From Desulfobacteraceae bacterium (GTDB lineage Bacteria; Desulfobacterota; Desulfobacteria; Desulfobacterales; Desulfobacteraceae): 16,055 nt of DNA. The stretch is taken from positions 1 through 16,055 of the forward strand of contig PIVQ01000090.1 of assembly GCA_003354055.1 (NCBI GenBank). The letters run 5' to 3'. Under the pieces are notes generated by a model, which saw only the letters and a list, made by a program, of their open reading frames with translations, searched no databases and was not told where the DNA came from. Positions 1 to 5,798 of this stretch are shown here, one piece after another (position 1 is the first letter of the stretch; each line of letters opens with the position of its first letter). Both the position numbers and the translations under genes were made by a program.

Positions 1-1080
1 GACCGGATGATCAAAGTGTATCAAAATCTGGCCAAGGGAGGCGTCGGCCTGATAATAACAGGAAACCTGTATGTAGACGCATTGGGAAAGGTCTCCGACT
101 CCCAGCCTGCAATTGATCGCGATGAAACAATGCCGGGTTTGAAAAGGCTTGTGGATGCCGTGCATCAACATGGGGGGAAGATCGTTTTTCAATTGTCGCA
201 TTCCGGGAGGCAGACGAAAAAAGAAGTCATAGGCCGAATCCCCATGGCCCCGTCTTCTATCCATCGGGATCTCATTAATTTCCAAAAGCCTGTGGAAATG
301 AGTGAAAAAGATATTCATTTATTGATACGCGCATTTTCGCTGGCTACGCAGAGAGCCGTTGAAGTCGGTGCAGATGGAGTACAGCTTCATGCGGGGCACG
401 GCTATTTGTTCAGTCAATTTCTGTCACCGTTTTTCAATCAGCGTTCTGACAAGTGGGGCGGTTCTGACGAAAATCGGTTCCTTTTTTTTAAAGAGACCGC
501 AAAAGAAATAGAAAAAGCGCTACCTGAAGACAAAATCCTGCTGGTAAAGCTGAACGGGAATGATTACACCCCCGGGGATGGTGTCACTCCTCCGTTGGCA
601 GTTAAGTACGCGACTTGGATGGAGTCGTTGGGATTTGATGGAATTGAAGTCAGCTGCGGAAACGGGGCCTTTGCTCCATTTAGCATATTAAGAGGAGAAG
701 TGCCCGTCGAGGAAATGATTAAAATATTTCCGTGGTGGAAGAAGGTAATTGCCCGATCCAAATTGCAAAAAATGGTGGGAAAATACGACCTTATTGAGGC
801 CTATAATCTCGATGCAGCAAAACAGATCAAATCTGCCATAAAAAAAACTCCGATTATGTTGGTTGGCGGGTTGCGCAAATTGTCTCAAATGGAAGAGATT
901 GTAGAAAATGGTCATGCGGATTTCATATCCATGTCGCGACCGTTCATCAAAGAACCTTTCATTGTCAAAAAATTTAAAGAGAAAAAAAGAGAGATGGTTA
1001 AATGCACATCATGTAATAAATGCTTTGCCGGTTCTCGAAATGGTTTGCCGGTTTTATGTTATGAGAAGGGGGTACCATAA
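1..1080 (+). CDS. NADH:flavin oxidoreductase, old yellow enzyme family (5' end outside window)
   Basis: FMN-dependent TIM-barrel reductase acting on activated C=C bonds of enoates, enones or related substrates in the cytoplasm; the substrate cannot be read from the sequence. The frame is open from base 1 (Asp-Arg before the first visible Met at base 7), so the true start lies upstream. Family motifs, numbered from that Met: FQLSHSGRQ (about 61-69), the active-site QLHAGHGYL with the His pair at 128 and 131, then SQFLSPFFNQRSDKWGG, a phosphate-loop GGLRK, and SMSRPFIKEP. The C-terminus has four cysteines (333, 336, 339, 351; CxxCxxC-x11-C). This recalls the iron-sulfur ligands between the barrel and flavin domains of 2,4-dienoyl-CoA reductase, but no FAD/NAD domain follows: the protein stops six residues after the last Cys. 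It is convergent with the next gene. Family confident; iron-sulfur cluster uncertain. Confidence 0.9.
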   Translation, partial: DRMIKVYQNLAKGGVGLIITGNLYVDALGKVSDSQPAIDRDETMPGLKRLVDAVHQHGGKIVFQLSHSGRQTKKEVIGRIPMAPSSIHRDLINFQKPVEMSEKDIHLLIRAFSLATQRAVEVGADGVQLHAGHGYLFSQFLSPFFNQRSDKWGGSDENRFLFFKETAKEIEKALPEDKILLVKLNGNDYTPGDGVTPPLAVKYATWMESLGFDGIEVSCGNGAFAPFSILRGEVPVEEMIKIFPWWKKVIARSKLQKMVGKYDLIEAYNLDAAKQIKSAIKKTPIMLVGGLRKLSQMEEIVENGHADFISMSRPFIKEPFIVKKFKEKKREMVKCTSCNKCFAGSRNGLPVLCYEKGVP

Positions 1081-1131
1081 AATTGATATACCGTTTAATC
1101 GGAGTATCAAAAATAAACCACCCAGGTAGTT

Positions 1132-1209
1132 GGCGTGGCATTTCCATCGACGATTATTCACCCAAGATGGTCAATTACATACCGGAAGATTTAAATTTGA
1201 CGCCACGCC
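1132..1209. repeat. 8-bp inverted repeat between convergent genes
   Basis: GGCGTGGC at 1132-1139 is repeated as its reverse complement GCCACGCC at 1202-1209, directly next to the stop codon of the minus-strand gene. The 62-bp loop is AT-rich and neither side has a T-run, so it is not a standard intrinsic terminator. It may be a weak bidirectional terminator or the remnant of a small element. The 129-bp gap holds no convincing gene. Confidence 0.35.
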
Positions 1210-2226
1210 TTACCAGGAAAAAAGAGGTGTCTGTCTGCCACCTTCTGAAATAAAATGTGTCGCCAGATTTTTACGGGCGGGGCAGGCATCCATATTTTCA
1301 GTATAGACCTTGACAGTCAGTTTCTTGATTATCTGGGAGTATCTGCTGAAATTGGCGTTGGGGCACTTGGCCCTGATGGCATTTTGCAAGTTGGTTATCG
1401 GGACAGCCCAGTTGGGATTGACGTCCCAGGGAGCTTTACTGATTTCAACGGGAGTTAACAGAATATTGTTTGCAGTGCAGACACGCGCTTCGGGTTGAAG
1501 GCCTGAACTGTCAAACTCCACTCCTCCTGTCATCACATCCCATGCCTGCTCAAAGAAATTGCCGTCATCACCGCCCTGGGGTTTGGCAATATCCCAAATT
1601 TCAATTTTTTGAATGATAATTTTGAGTTTTACACGGTATGAAGCTGTGTTTTGCAGGTCTACACGGAAAAACCCCTGACTGAATCCCGCCTCATTGATGC
1701 TTACGGAATTGCTTAGTGAGAAATTTCGAAGATCGTAATACCGATCCATGTTGGTGACGGGATCTGTGACATTGATATCAATACTGGTCAGATTATAGCA
1801 TTCACCCTCATTACCCAGACCGTTAATCTCGATCGTCTCTGTCTGTCCCACCGGAATTGCCTGGGTAACGATCCGGGGCCACATTGGCATTGCAGCATGT
1901 ATATAATAGCGTGCCTTGATTCGCAGTCTGTTGGCTGGAATTGTGAAATTACCGTCATTCCGAACCTCGGCCTGCACTCGTCCCTGGCCGAGGTATTTGG
2001 CGGAAACTATTTTAAAATCAAGGATCGGGTTGGGTGTCGCCTCAGCCTTTGTCATTCCTGAAAGACTTTTAGCAGCTTTTGGAGTGAACGTTTTGGCATT
2101 AAGGATTTTGGCCGAGTTTTTTATCTTTGCATTGGAAGATGGGTCGGCCTGACTATAACTGCCGATTAAAAGAAAGAAGCCGGCCAGAAATCCGATAAAC
2201 AGTATATTTTTAGATATGGTTTTCAT
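1210..2226 (-). CDS. Secreted hypothetical protein with CARDB-like Ig segment
   Basis: A 338-residue exported protein of unknown function. Residues 1-27 form a Sec signal peptide (Lys near the N-terminus, hydrophobic core 8-22, likely cleavage SQA|DP). A Lys/Ala/Ser-rich linker follows to about residue 66. Residues 68-172 look like a CARDB or similar Ig-like fold: alternating strands, the phrase EVRNDGNFTIPANRLRIKA and IPVGQTETIEINGL. The remaining 160 residues are unrecognised. The mature chain has four Cys, compatible with disulfides outside the cytoplasm. An AGGAG seven bases before ATG supports the start. The neighbouring gene 2446-3315 has the same plan (signal peptide, basic linker, CARDB-like domain), suggesting a functional pair, possibly surface or matrix proteins. 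No PEP-CTERM tail or lipobox is visible. Export is confident; the CARDB call is moderate. Confidence 0.7.
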   Translation of the reverse strand: MKTISKNILFIGFLAGFFLLIGSYSQADPSSNAKIKNSAKILNAKTFTPKAAKSLSGMTKAEATPNPILDFKIVSAKYLGQGRVQAEVRNDGNFTIPANRLRIKARYYIHAAMPMWPRIVTQAIPVGQTETIEINGLGNEGECYNLTSIDINVTDPVTNMDRYYDLRNFSLSNSVSINEAGFSQGFFRVDLQNTASYRVKLKIIIQKIEIWDIAKPQGGDDGNFFEQAWDVMTGGVEFDSSGLQPEARVCTANNILLTPVEISKAPWDVNPNWAVPITNLQNAIRAKCPNANFSRYSQIIKKLTVKVYTENMDACPARKNLATHFISEGGRQTPLFSW

Positions 2227-2280
2227 GAGTTCTCCTGTTATTTCTGATCATCATTGAATTGCTGCAACCTTGAGCAGTCT

Positions 2281-2316
2281 GCAAAGAACAAACCCGCCCA
2301 CCTAAAATCGGCGGGT
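2281..2316 (-). terminator. Probable intrinsic terminator downstream of the CARDB gene
   Basis: Read on the minus strand, CCCGCC (2315-2310) pairs with GGCGGG (2298-2293) around an 11-base loop and is followed by the T-rich TTTGTTCTTT. It would end transcripts of the 2446-3315 gene after they pass through the repeat copy, separating it from the next secreted-protein gene. In that case the 1210-2226 gene needs its own promoter in the remaining 50 or so bases, or depends on readthrough. Confidence 0.6.
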
Positions 2317-2337
2317 GAAAAGATTACAGGGAAGCCT

Positions 2338-2441
2338 TAGGAATCGTTACAAAACAACTTGATCTAAATTGTTTCCAAACCCCCTTAAAAGACTGGGGAT
2401 TATGAAAACAAAAGATCAAGTAATTTTGGAGCCGATCCTTA
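2338..2441 (+). mobile_element. MITE-like element, copy A (internally deleted)
   Basis: A 100-bp body between TA dinucleotides, with the same orientation as copy C. It begins GGAATCGTTACAAAACAACTTG and ends with TTTTGGAGCCGATCCT; the reverse complement of the right end matches the left end over about 29 bases with a few mismatches and a small gap. Relative to copies B and C it lacks about 19 internal bases, including the CCCTGAAGGG segment. It ends four bases past the stop codon of the CARDB gene. There is no coding capacity, so any mobility would need a transposase supplied in trans. Flanking TA is typical of Tc1/mariner-IS630-type elements. Confidence 0.75.
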
Positions 2442-2445
2442 TCTG

Positions 2446-3315
2446 TCAAGGCTGAACCATTCCCCGATGGAACGTATGACGGTAAACACCTCCGGGCTGA
2501 CCGTTACCGTCTCCGTCTAAAATATCTCCGTCTTGTGATTTGATTGTATCCTGCAGGGTTACGTCAACAAGGCAGTAAGACGTAGATGTGCTTGTACAAA
2601 GACCTGCAATCGGGGTCGGATTGGAATTCCATCTCATGAAATACTGGCTTGTGAATGTCCCGGGAAGCGTTTCCTGGCGGTTGAGTGCACCATCCTTGAA
2701 GTATTTAACGCTAACCTGAATTTTATTGTCATGAACAGTGTTGGGATCCACAGGAACTGATGGTCTCAGTTCAACAGTGAAGTTGTTACTGCCTGGAAAC
2801 GTATATGTTAAGAGGCTCTGTTTAGAAATATAAAACGGGTGGATAACACGAAAATCCAACTCCACCTTATTGTTATCCTCTTTTGTTTCATGAATAGCAC
2901 CATTTGCATCGGCAATGATCTTTGTTCTGTATCTTCCGGGCTTGTTCAGTTGTGCCTTGCGCATAATGGTATGTGAAGCACCAGGCGCCAGGGCAGGGAC
3001 GTTTATTTTAACGGGGTTGGTTTCGCCGCCGACAAAAACGGCGGCTTTGGATGCCGGAGCCGCTGCGGTGCCATTGTTAACAATAAGCGCAATAAAGCTG
3101 ATATTATCTTTGGTGGTAGGGGCGGTCGGATTCATCTTTACCTTGGTAATGGTTAGATCCGATTTCGTCTTAATTCTTGAGTTGGCTACTTTGGGTATCT
3201 GTTTGGGTGCAGATAGTTTCATGGATGTGCTTTTGTCGGCTGCACCTGCATTTTGGGTTATTGAGAAAAGAGCGAACAGTGCAACTGCGGCAATCAAACT
3301 GAATTTGGGTTTCAT
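2446..3315 (-). CDS. Secreted CARDB-domain protein with C-terminal bacterial Ig-like domain
   Basis: A 289-residue exported protein, probably an adhesive or surface/matrix component; the partner is unknown. The Sec signal peptide covers residues 1-25/26 (core 5-18, cleavage around AGAA|D), followed by a basic linker to residue 52. Residues 53-156 fit CARDB well: MNPTAPTTKDNISFIALIVN, NNGTAAAP, PALAPGASHTI, PGRYRTKIIAD and ETKEDNNKVELDF. Residues 160-289 resemble a bacterial Ig-like domain of the SbsA N-terminal type: PVDPNTVHDNKIQVSV, VTLQDTIKS, and the ending DGDILDGDGNGQPGG before an aromatic strand. The Asp-rich loop could bind calcium. AAGGAAG lies a few bases before ATG. The gene sits between two inverted MITE-like copies and downstream of a sigma-54 promoter match, so control by the sigma-54 activator next door (3851-5209) is likely. 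Domain call good, role inferred. Confidence 0.8.
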   Translation of the reverse strand: MKPKFSLIAAVALFALFSITQNAGAADKSTSMKLSAPKQIPKVANSRIKTKSDLTITKVKMNPTAPTTKDNISFIALIVNNGTAAAPASKAAVFVGGETNPVKINVPALAPGASHTIMRKAQLNKPGRYRTKIIADANGAIHETKEDNNKVELDFRVIHPFYISKQSLLTYTFPGSNNFTVELRPSVPVDPNTVHDNKIQVSVKYFKDGALNRQETLPGTFTSQYFMRWNSNPTPIAGLCTSTSTSYCLVDVTLQDTIKSQDGDILDGDGNGQPGGVYRHTFHRGMVQP

Positions 3316-3399
3316 ACTTCTTCCTTTCGTTTTTTGTTTAAAGAGTATCGCTTGCAGAGAGCATATCGTTGATAGACATAAGGCCCTCTAATAAATGAC

Positions 3400-3437
3400 A
3401 GCCGAAAATCAATAAGATTGATGGTCGGCTTTTTTTT
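3400..3437 (+). terminator. Hairpin followed by T-run (plus-strand terminator or leader hairpin)
   Basis: GCCGA (3401-3405) pairs with TCGGC (3425-3429). Inside a 2x2 internal loop, ATCAAT (3408-3413) pairs with ATTGAT (3417-3422) around a 3-base loop, and a run of T follows from 3430. By sequence this is a good intrinsic terminator for plus-strand transcription, yet no plus-strand gene precedes it. It could block antisense transcription into the signalling genes. On the minus strand it is a hairpin in the 5' leader of the CARDB gene, without a T-run. Confidence 0.5.
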
Positions 3438-3450
3438 CAACGAATATCTT

Positions 3451-3482
3451 CATCAGAACAGTATTCCCGAATCGTTCTGATG
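3451..3482. repeat. Nested perfect inverted repeat in the CARDB-gene leader
   Basis: CATCAGAAC (3451-3459) and its exact reverse complement GTTCTGATG (3474-3482) enclose ATTCCCGAAT, itself an inverted repeat around CC. It lies between the hairpin at 3400 and repeat copy B, inside the transcript predicted from the sigma-54 promoter. It may be an RNA hairpin of the leader or a protein-binding dyad. Confidence 0.55.
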
Positions 3483-3485
3483 CGC

Positions 3486-3605
3486 TAAGGATCGGCTCCA
3501 AAATTACTTGGTCTTTTGTAAAAATACCCAGTCTTTTAAGGGGTTTTGGAAATAAGTTTCTGCCCTTCAGGGTATTTAGATCAAGTTATTTTGTAACGAT
3601 TCCTA
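3486..3605 (-). mobile_element. MITE-like element, copy B (inverted)
   Basis: A full-length copy of about 116 bp between TA dinucleotides, inverted relative to copies A and C. Its reverse complement nearly matches copy C throughout, including the internal CCCTGAAGGGCAGAAACTT and CCAAAACCCCTTAAAAGACTGGGTA. Terminal inverted repeats of about 29 bases are imperfect. The inner arms AAATACCC and GGGTATTT extend the potential foldback. It starts at, or within a base or two of, the predicted transcription start of the sigma-54 promoter at 3616-3631 and would form the first part of that transcript's leader. Confidence 0.75.
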
Positions 3606-3615
3606 AGTGAGAAAA

Positions 3616-3631
3616 TGCAAAATTGTTGCCA
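3616..3631 (-). promoter_or_regulatory. Sigma-54 (-24/-12) promoter for the CARDB gene
   Basis: On the minus strand the 16-mer TGGCAACAATTTTGCA fits the TGGCAC-N5-TTGCA consensus at every position but one, with the required ten bases between the GG and GC pairs. The predicted start is about 3604-3606, at the edge of repeat copy B. It points to the gene at 2446-3315, about 290 bases away. The upstream DNA to 3850 is available for binding by an enhancer-binding protein, and such a protein is encoded by the adjacent gene. Confidence 0.75.
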
Positions 3632-3850
3632 TGGTTAAAAAGGGGGGGGAGTTCTTGTATCATTACAGCCGGAAAAGTGCTGAAAAAGGGCGGTTTCATT
3701 GGGCGTTCGAGGGGCGCATGGAAGGCTGGGATCACCATTTTTTGGAATTTTGGATGTTATATTTCATCAGTAATGATTGCATATAAACAAAATTTATGGT
3801 GTTTTATCGCGTTTTGTGAGGAGTAAATCGTTTTTGCCAAATTTTCCCCA
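3632..3850. other. Non-coding stretch, likely upstream activating region
   Basis: This is the part of the 535-bp gap 3316-3850 that lies behind the sigma-54 promoter. It holds a run of eight G and scattered A/T tracts, but no terminator after the response regulator gene and no clear paired operator. A plus-strand frame of 67 codons from a TTG has no recognisable protein features and overlaps the promoter; it was not called. Confidence 0.4.
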
Positions 3851-5209
3851 TCAAGAACGAAATTCATTAATTTCAAGGCGGTATTTTTTTATCAGATCAT
3901 AAAAATCAGCCCTGTATTTTCCGGCGAATTTTGCGGCCTGGCTTACGTTGCCTTCGGTCAGGCAGAGCAGTTTTCTGACATACTCTTTTTCAAAGTCCTT
4001 TTTGGCCTTTTTTAAAGGCTTTAAAACATCATTTTTTTTGACGTCATCGGGTTTTTGCAAAATCAGGTTTTCGTTGATCACCTTTGAATCGGTCATGGCT
4101 ACTGCATATTCTATGACGTTTTTAAGTTCCCTGACATTACCGGGCCATGAATACTGCAAGATTTTGTTCATCCCGGCATCTGATATCCGTTTTATCTCTT
4201 TTTTCATTGTCTTTGCATATGTTCTTAAGAAATGATCTGCAAGATGGGGGATGCATTCCAGGCGTTCCCGTAAGGGGGGAATATTGATAGGAATTACATG
4301 GATCCTGTAAAAAAGATCCTGTCTGAAATTCCCATTTTCTACTTCAGAGGTAAGATCTTTATTGGTGGCTGCAATAATCCTTGTATCCAGTTCAATGAGT
4401 TTGTTGCCTCCCAGGGGATAAAACGCGCTTTCCTGTAAAACCCGTAAAAGTTTTACCTGCATGGTAAGCGGTATTTCCGAAACCTCATCAAAAAAGAAAG
4501 TTCCCTGGTGGGCCTGGGTCAAAAACCCGGCCTTGCGTTTTGCCGCCCCTGTAAATGCCCCTTTCTCATAGCCGAAAAGTTCACTTTCAAAAAGATTCTC
4601 AGGAAGGGCTGCACAATTAACAGCGATAAAGGAATTTTTCCTTCTTTCACTGGCAAGGTGTACGGATTTGGCGATAAGCTCTTTTCCGGTCCCGCTCTCT
4701 CCGGAAATTAAAACAGTGGAATCCGTTGCAGCAGCCTGCTTTACACGTTTAAGTACATTTATCATTGCCTCACTTCGGCAGATGATATTCTCAAAACCCA
4801 ATTGAGTGGAAACCATGCTGCGCAGATTTTCAACTTCCCTGTGCAGGCTGCTTTTTTCAAGACAGCGTTCAACCTGAAGCATTAGCTCAGCGTCATCAAA
4901 GGGTTTTGTCAAATAGGTAAACGCGCCTTTTTCCATGGCAGCTACTGCATTTTCAATGGTGCCGAATGCCGTCAGGATAATGACCTGGATTTGAGGTGTG
5001 ATACGTTTGAGTTCCCCCATAAGAGTGACACCATTGCCATCCCCCAGTTTGTAGTCAAGCAGGGCAAGGTCAAAATTGGTTTCCTGTGCAATCTGGATAG
5101 CCTCTTTCACGCCTACGGCAGTGGAAATATCATAGCCGCCTGCTTCAAGCCTCATTTTAAGTACCGTTAAAATGGAGGGATCATCGTCAACGATTAATAT
5201 TTTATTCAT
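3851..5209 (-). CDS. Sigma-54-dependent response regulator, GlrR/QseF-like
   Basis: A 452-residue NtrC-type activator: it is phosphorylated by a sensor kinase, forms an AAA+ ring and remodels sigma-54 RNA polymerase. The receiver domain (1-120) has acidic D8/D9, phosphoacceptor D52, T80 and K102. The AAA+ domain (about 140-385) has Walker A GESGTGKE (170-177), the sigma-54 contact motif GAFTGA (217-222) and Walker B TFFFDE (237-242). A Fis-type helix-turn-helix ends the protein (408-445; GNVSQAAKFAGKYRADFYDL). The ending, Phe-Tyr-Asp-Leu then a Leu-Glu-x-Asn-Glu-Phe tail, and the length recall enterobacterial GlrR (QseF) more than PrsR of PEP-CTERM loci. Its ATG overlaps the end of the lipoprotein gene by eight bases (ATGAATAA), so it is translationally coupled. 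Two sigma-54 promoter matches nearby are obvious target candidates. Confidence 0.93.
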   Translation of the reverse strand: MNKILIVDDDPSILTVLKMRLEAGGYDISTAVGVKEAIQIAQETNFDLALLDYKLGDGNGVTLMGELKRITPQIQVIILTAFGTIENAVAAMEKGAFTYLTKPFDDAELMLQVERCLEKSSLHREVENLRSMVSTQLGFENIICRSEAMINVLKRVKQAAATDSTVLISGESGTGKELIAKSVHLASERRKNSFIAVNCAALPENLFESELFGYEKGAFTGAAKRKAGFLTQAHQGTFFFDEVSEIPLTMQVKLLRVLQESAFYPLGGNKLIELDTRIIAATNKDLTSEVENGNFRQDLFYRIHVIPINIPPLRERLECIPHLADHFLRTYAKTMKKEIKRISDAGMNKILQYSWPGNVRELKNVIEYAVAMTDSKVINENLILQKPDDVKKNDVLKPLKKAKKDFEKEYVRKLLCLTEGNVSQAAKFAGKYRADFYDLIKKYRLEINEFRS

Positions 5210-5798
5210 TTAAACCCCCTTGATTTCCTATTCTGGAACTCAAATCAATCTCTTTTAGCTGCCTGATCTGCTGCCGCAGTTTGGCAATGTAATTTTTTAA
5301 TTTCTTCTGCTCCTTAACCAGTGTCTGTGTTTTTTTCTGACTTGCCTTTGTCTTTTTTGAAAGACCCCTGTTATCCCTTAAAAGATCCTGGTTTTCCTTT
5401 AAAATAGAGAGGACCAGTGCTGAATTGTTTGCCAGAACTGTGTTATTGGGATCCTTGTCTATGAGTTCAAAGCAGACCATTGCCTTTTCGTGATTTCTAT
5501 CGGGATTATCGGCGTGGGCATATATAAGCGCTTTTTGAAAAATAGCCTCCTGCTTCAACTGGGGCGGGAATAAATCATATGCTTTTTGATTCTCATCAAG
5601 TGCGGCTTGAAAATTGCCCTTGGCTACATGATCGCTTGCCTTTTGGAGATGGATCCTGCCCTTTTGTCCTTCCATGGTTTCAAAGGATAACTGGGGGTAG
5701 TAATTATACTGGCAGCCTGTACACAGCAGGATTAGAATCAGACAACAGACAATACAAAAGATATTTTTGTACCTTTGGATACTTCGCTTTCCGCCCAT
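5202..5798 (-). CDS. Outer-membrane lipoprotein, QseG/YfhG-like
   Basis: A 198-residue probable lipoprotein of the kinase-regulator operon. The signal segment ends in LLCTGC, with Cys29 the likely lipidated residue; Cys at -3 is unusual. Gln at +2 argues against inner-membrane retention. Residues 50-135 are helical and TPR-like (runs such as ASDHVAKGNFQAALDENQKA). Residues 145-190 form a Lys/Gln-rich coiled coil ending KLRQQIRQLKEIDL. Position between a GlrK-like kinase and a GlrR-like regulator, plus lipoprotein and coiled-coil features, match QseG, which in enterobacteria modulates the partner kinase from the periplasmic side. The ATG is preceded by a strong AAGGAG even though it starts 61 bases inside the kinase gene, so the overlap looks genuine. 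Function inferred from context. Confidence 0.75.
   Translation of the reverse strand: MGGKRSIQRYKNIFCIVCCLILILLCTGCQYNYYPQLSFETMEGQKGRIHLQKASDHVAKGNFQAALDENQKAYDLFPPQLKQEAIFQKALIYAHADNPDRNHEKAMVCFELIDKDPNNTVLANNSALVLSILKENQDLLRDNRGLSKKTKASQKKTQTLVKEQKKLKNYIAKLRQQIRQLKEIDLSSRIGNQGGLNE

Noticed and set aside
1083..1253. A small plus-strand frame (TTG start) after the reductase gene, with a G-rich stretch upstream
   Set aside because: It overlaps the 3' end of the convergent gene, no family is recognised, and the apparent Shine-Dalgarno lies in the reductase coding end.
2262..2285. Minus-strand TTGCA near the first secreted-protein gene as a -12 element
   Set aside because: No GG pair at the required distance.
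3623..3826. A 67-codon plus-strand frame beginning with TTG
   Set aside because: It overlaps the sigma-54 promoter, has a G-run, weak start context and no domain or signal sequence.
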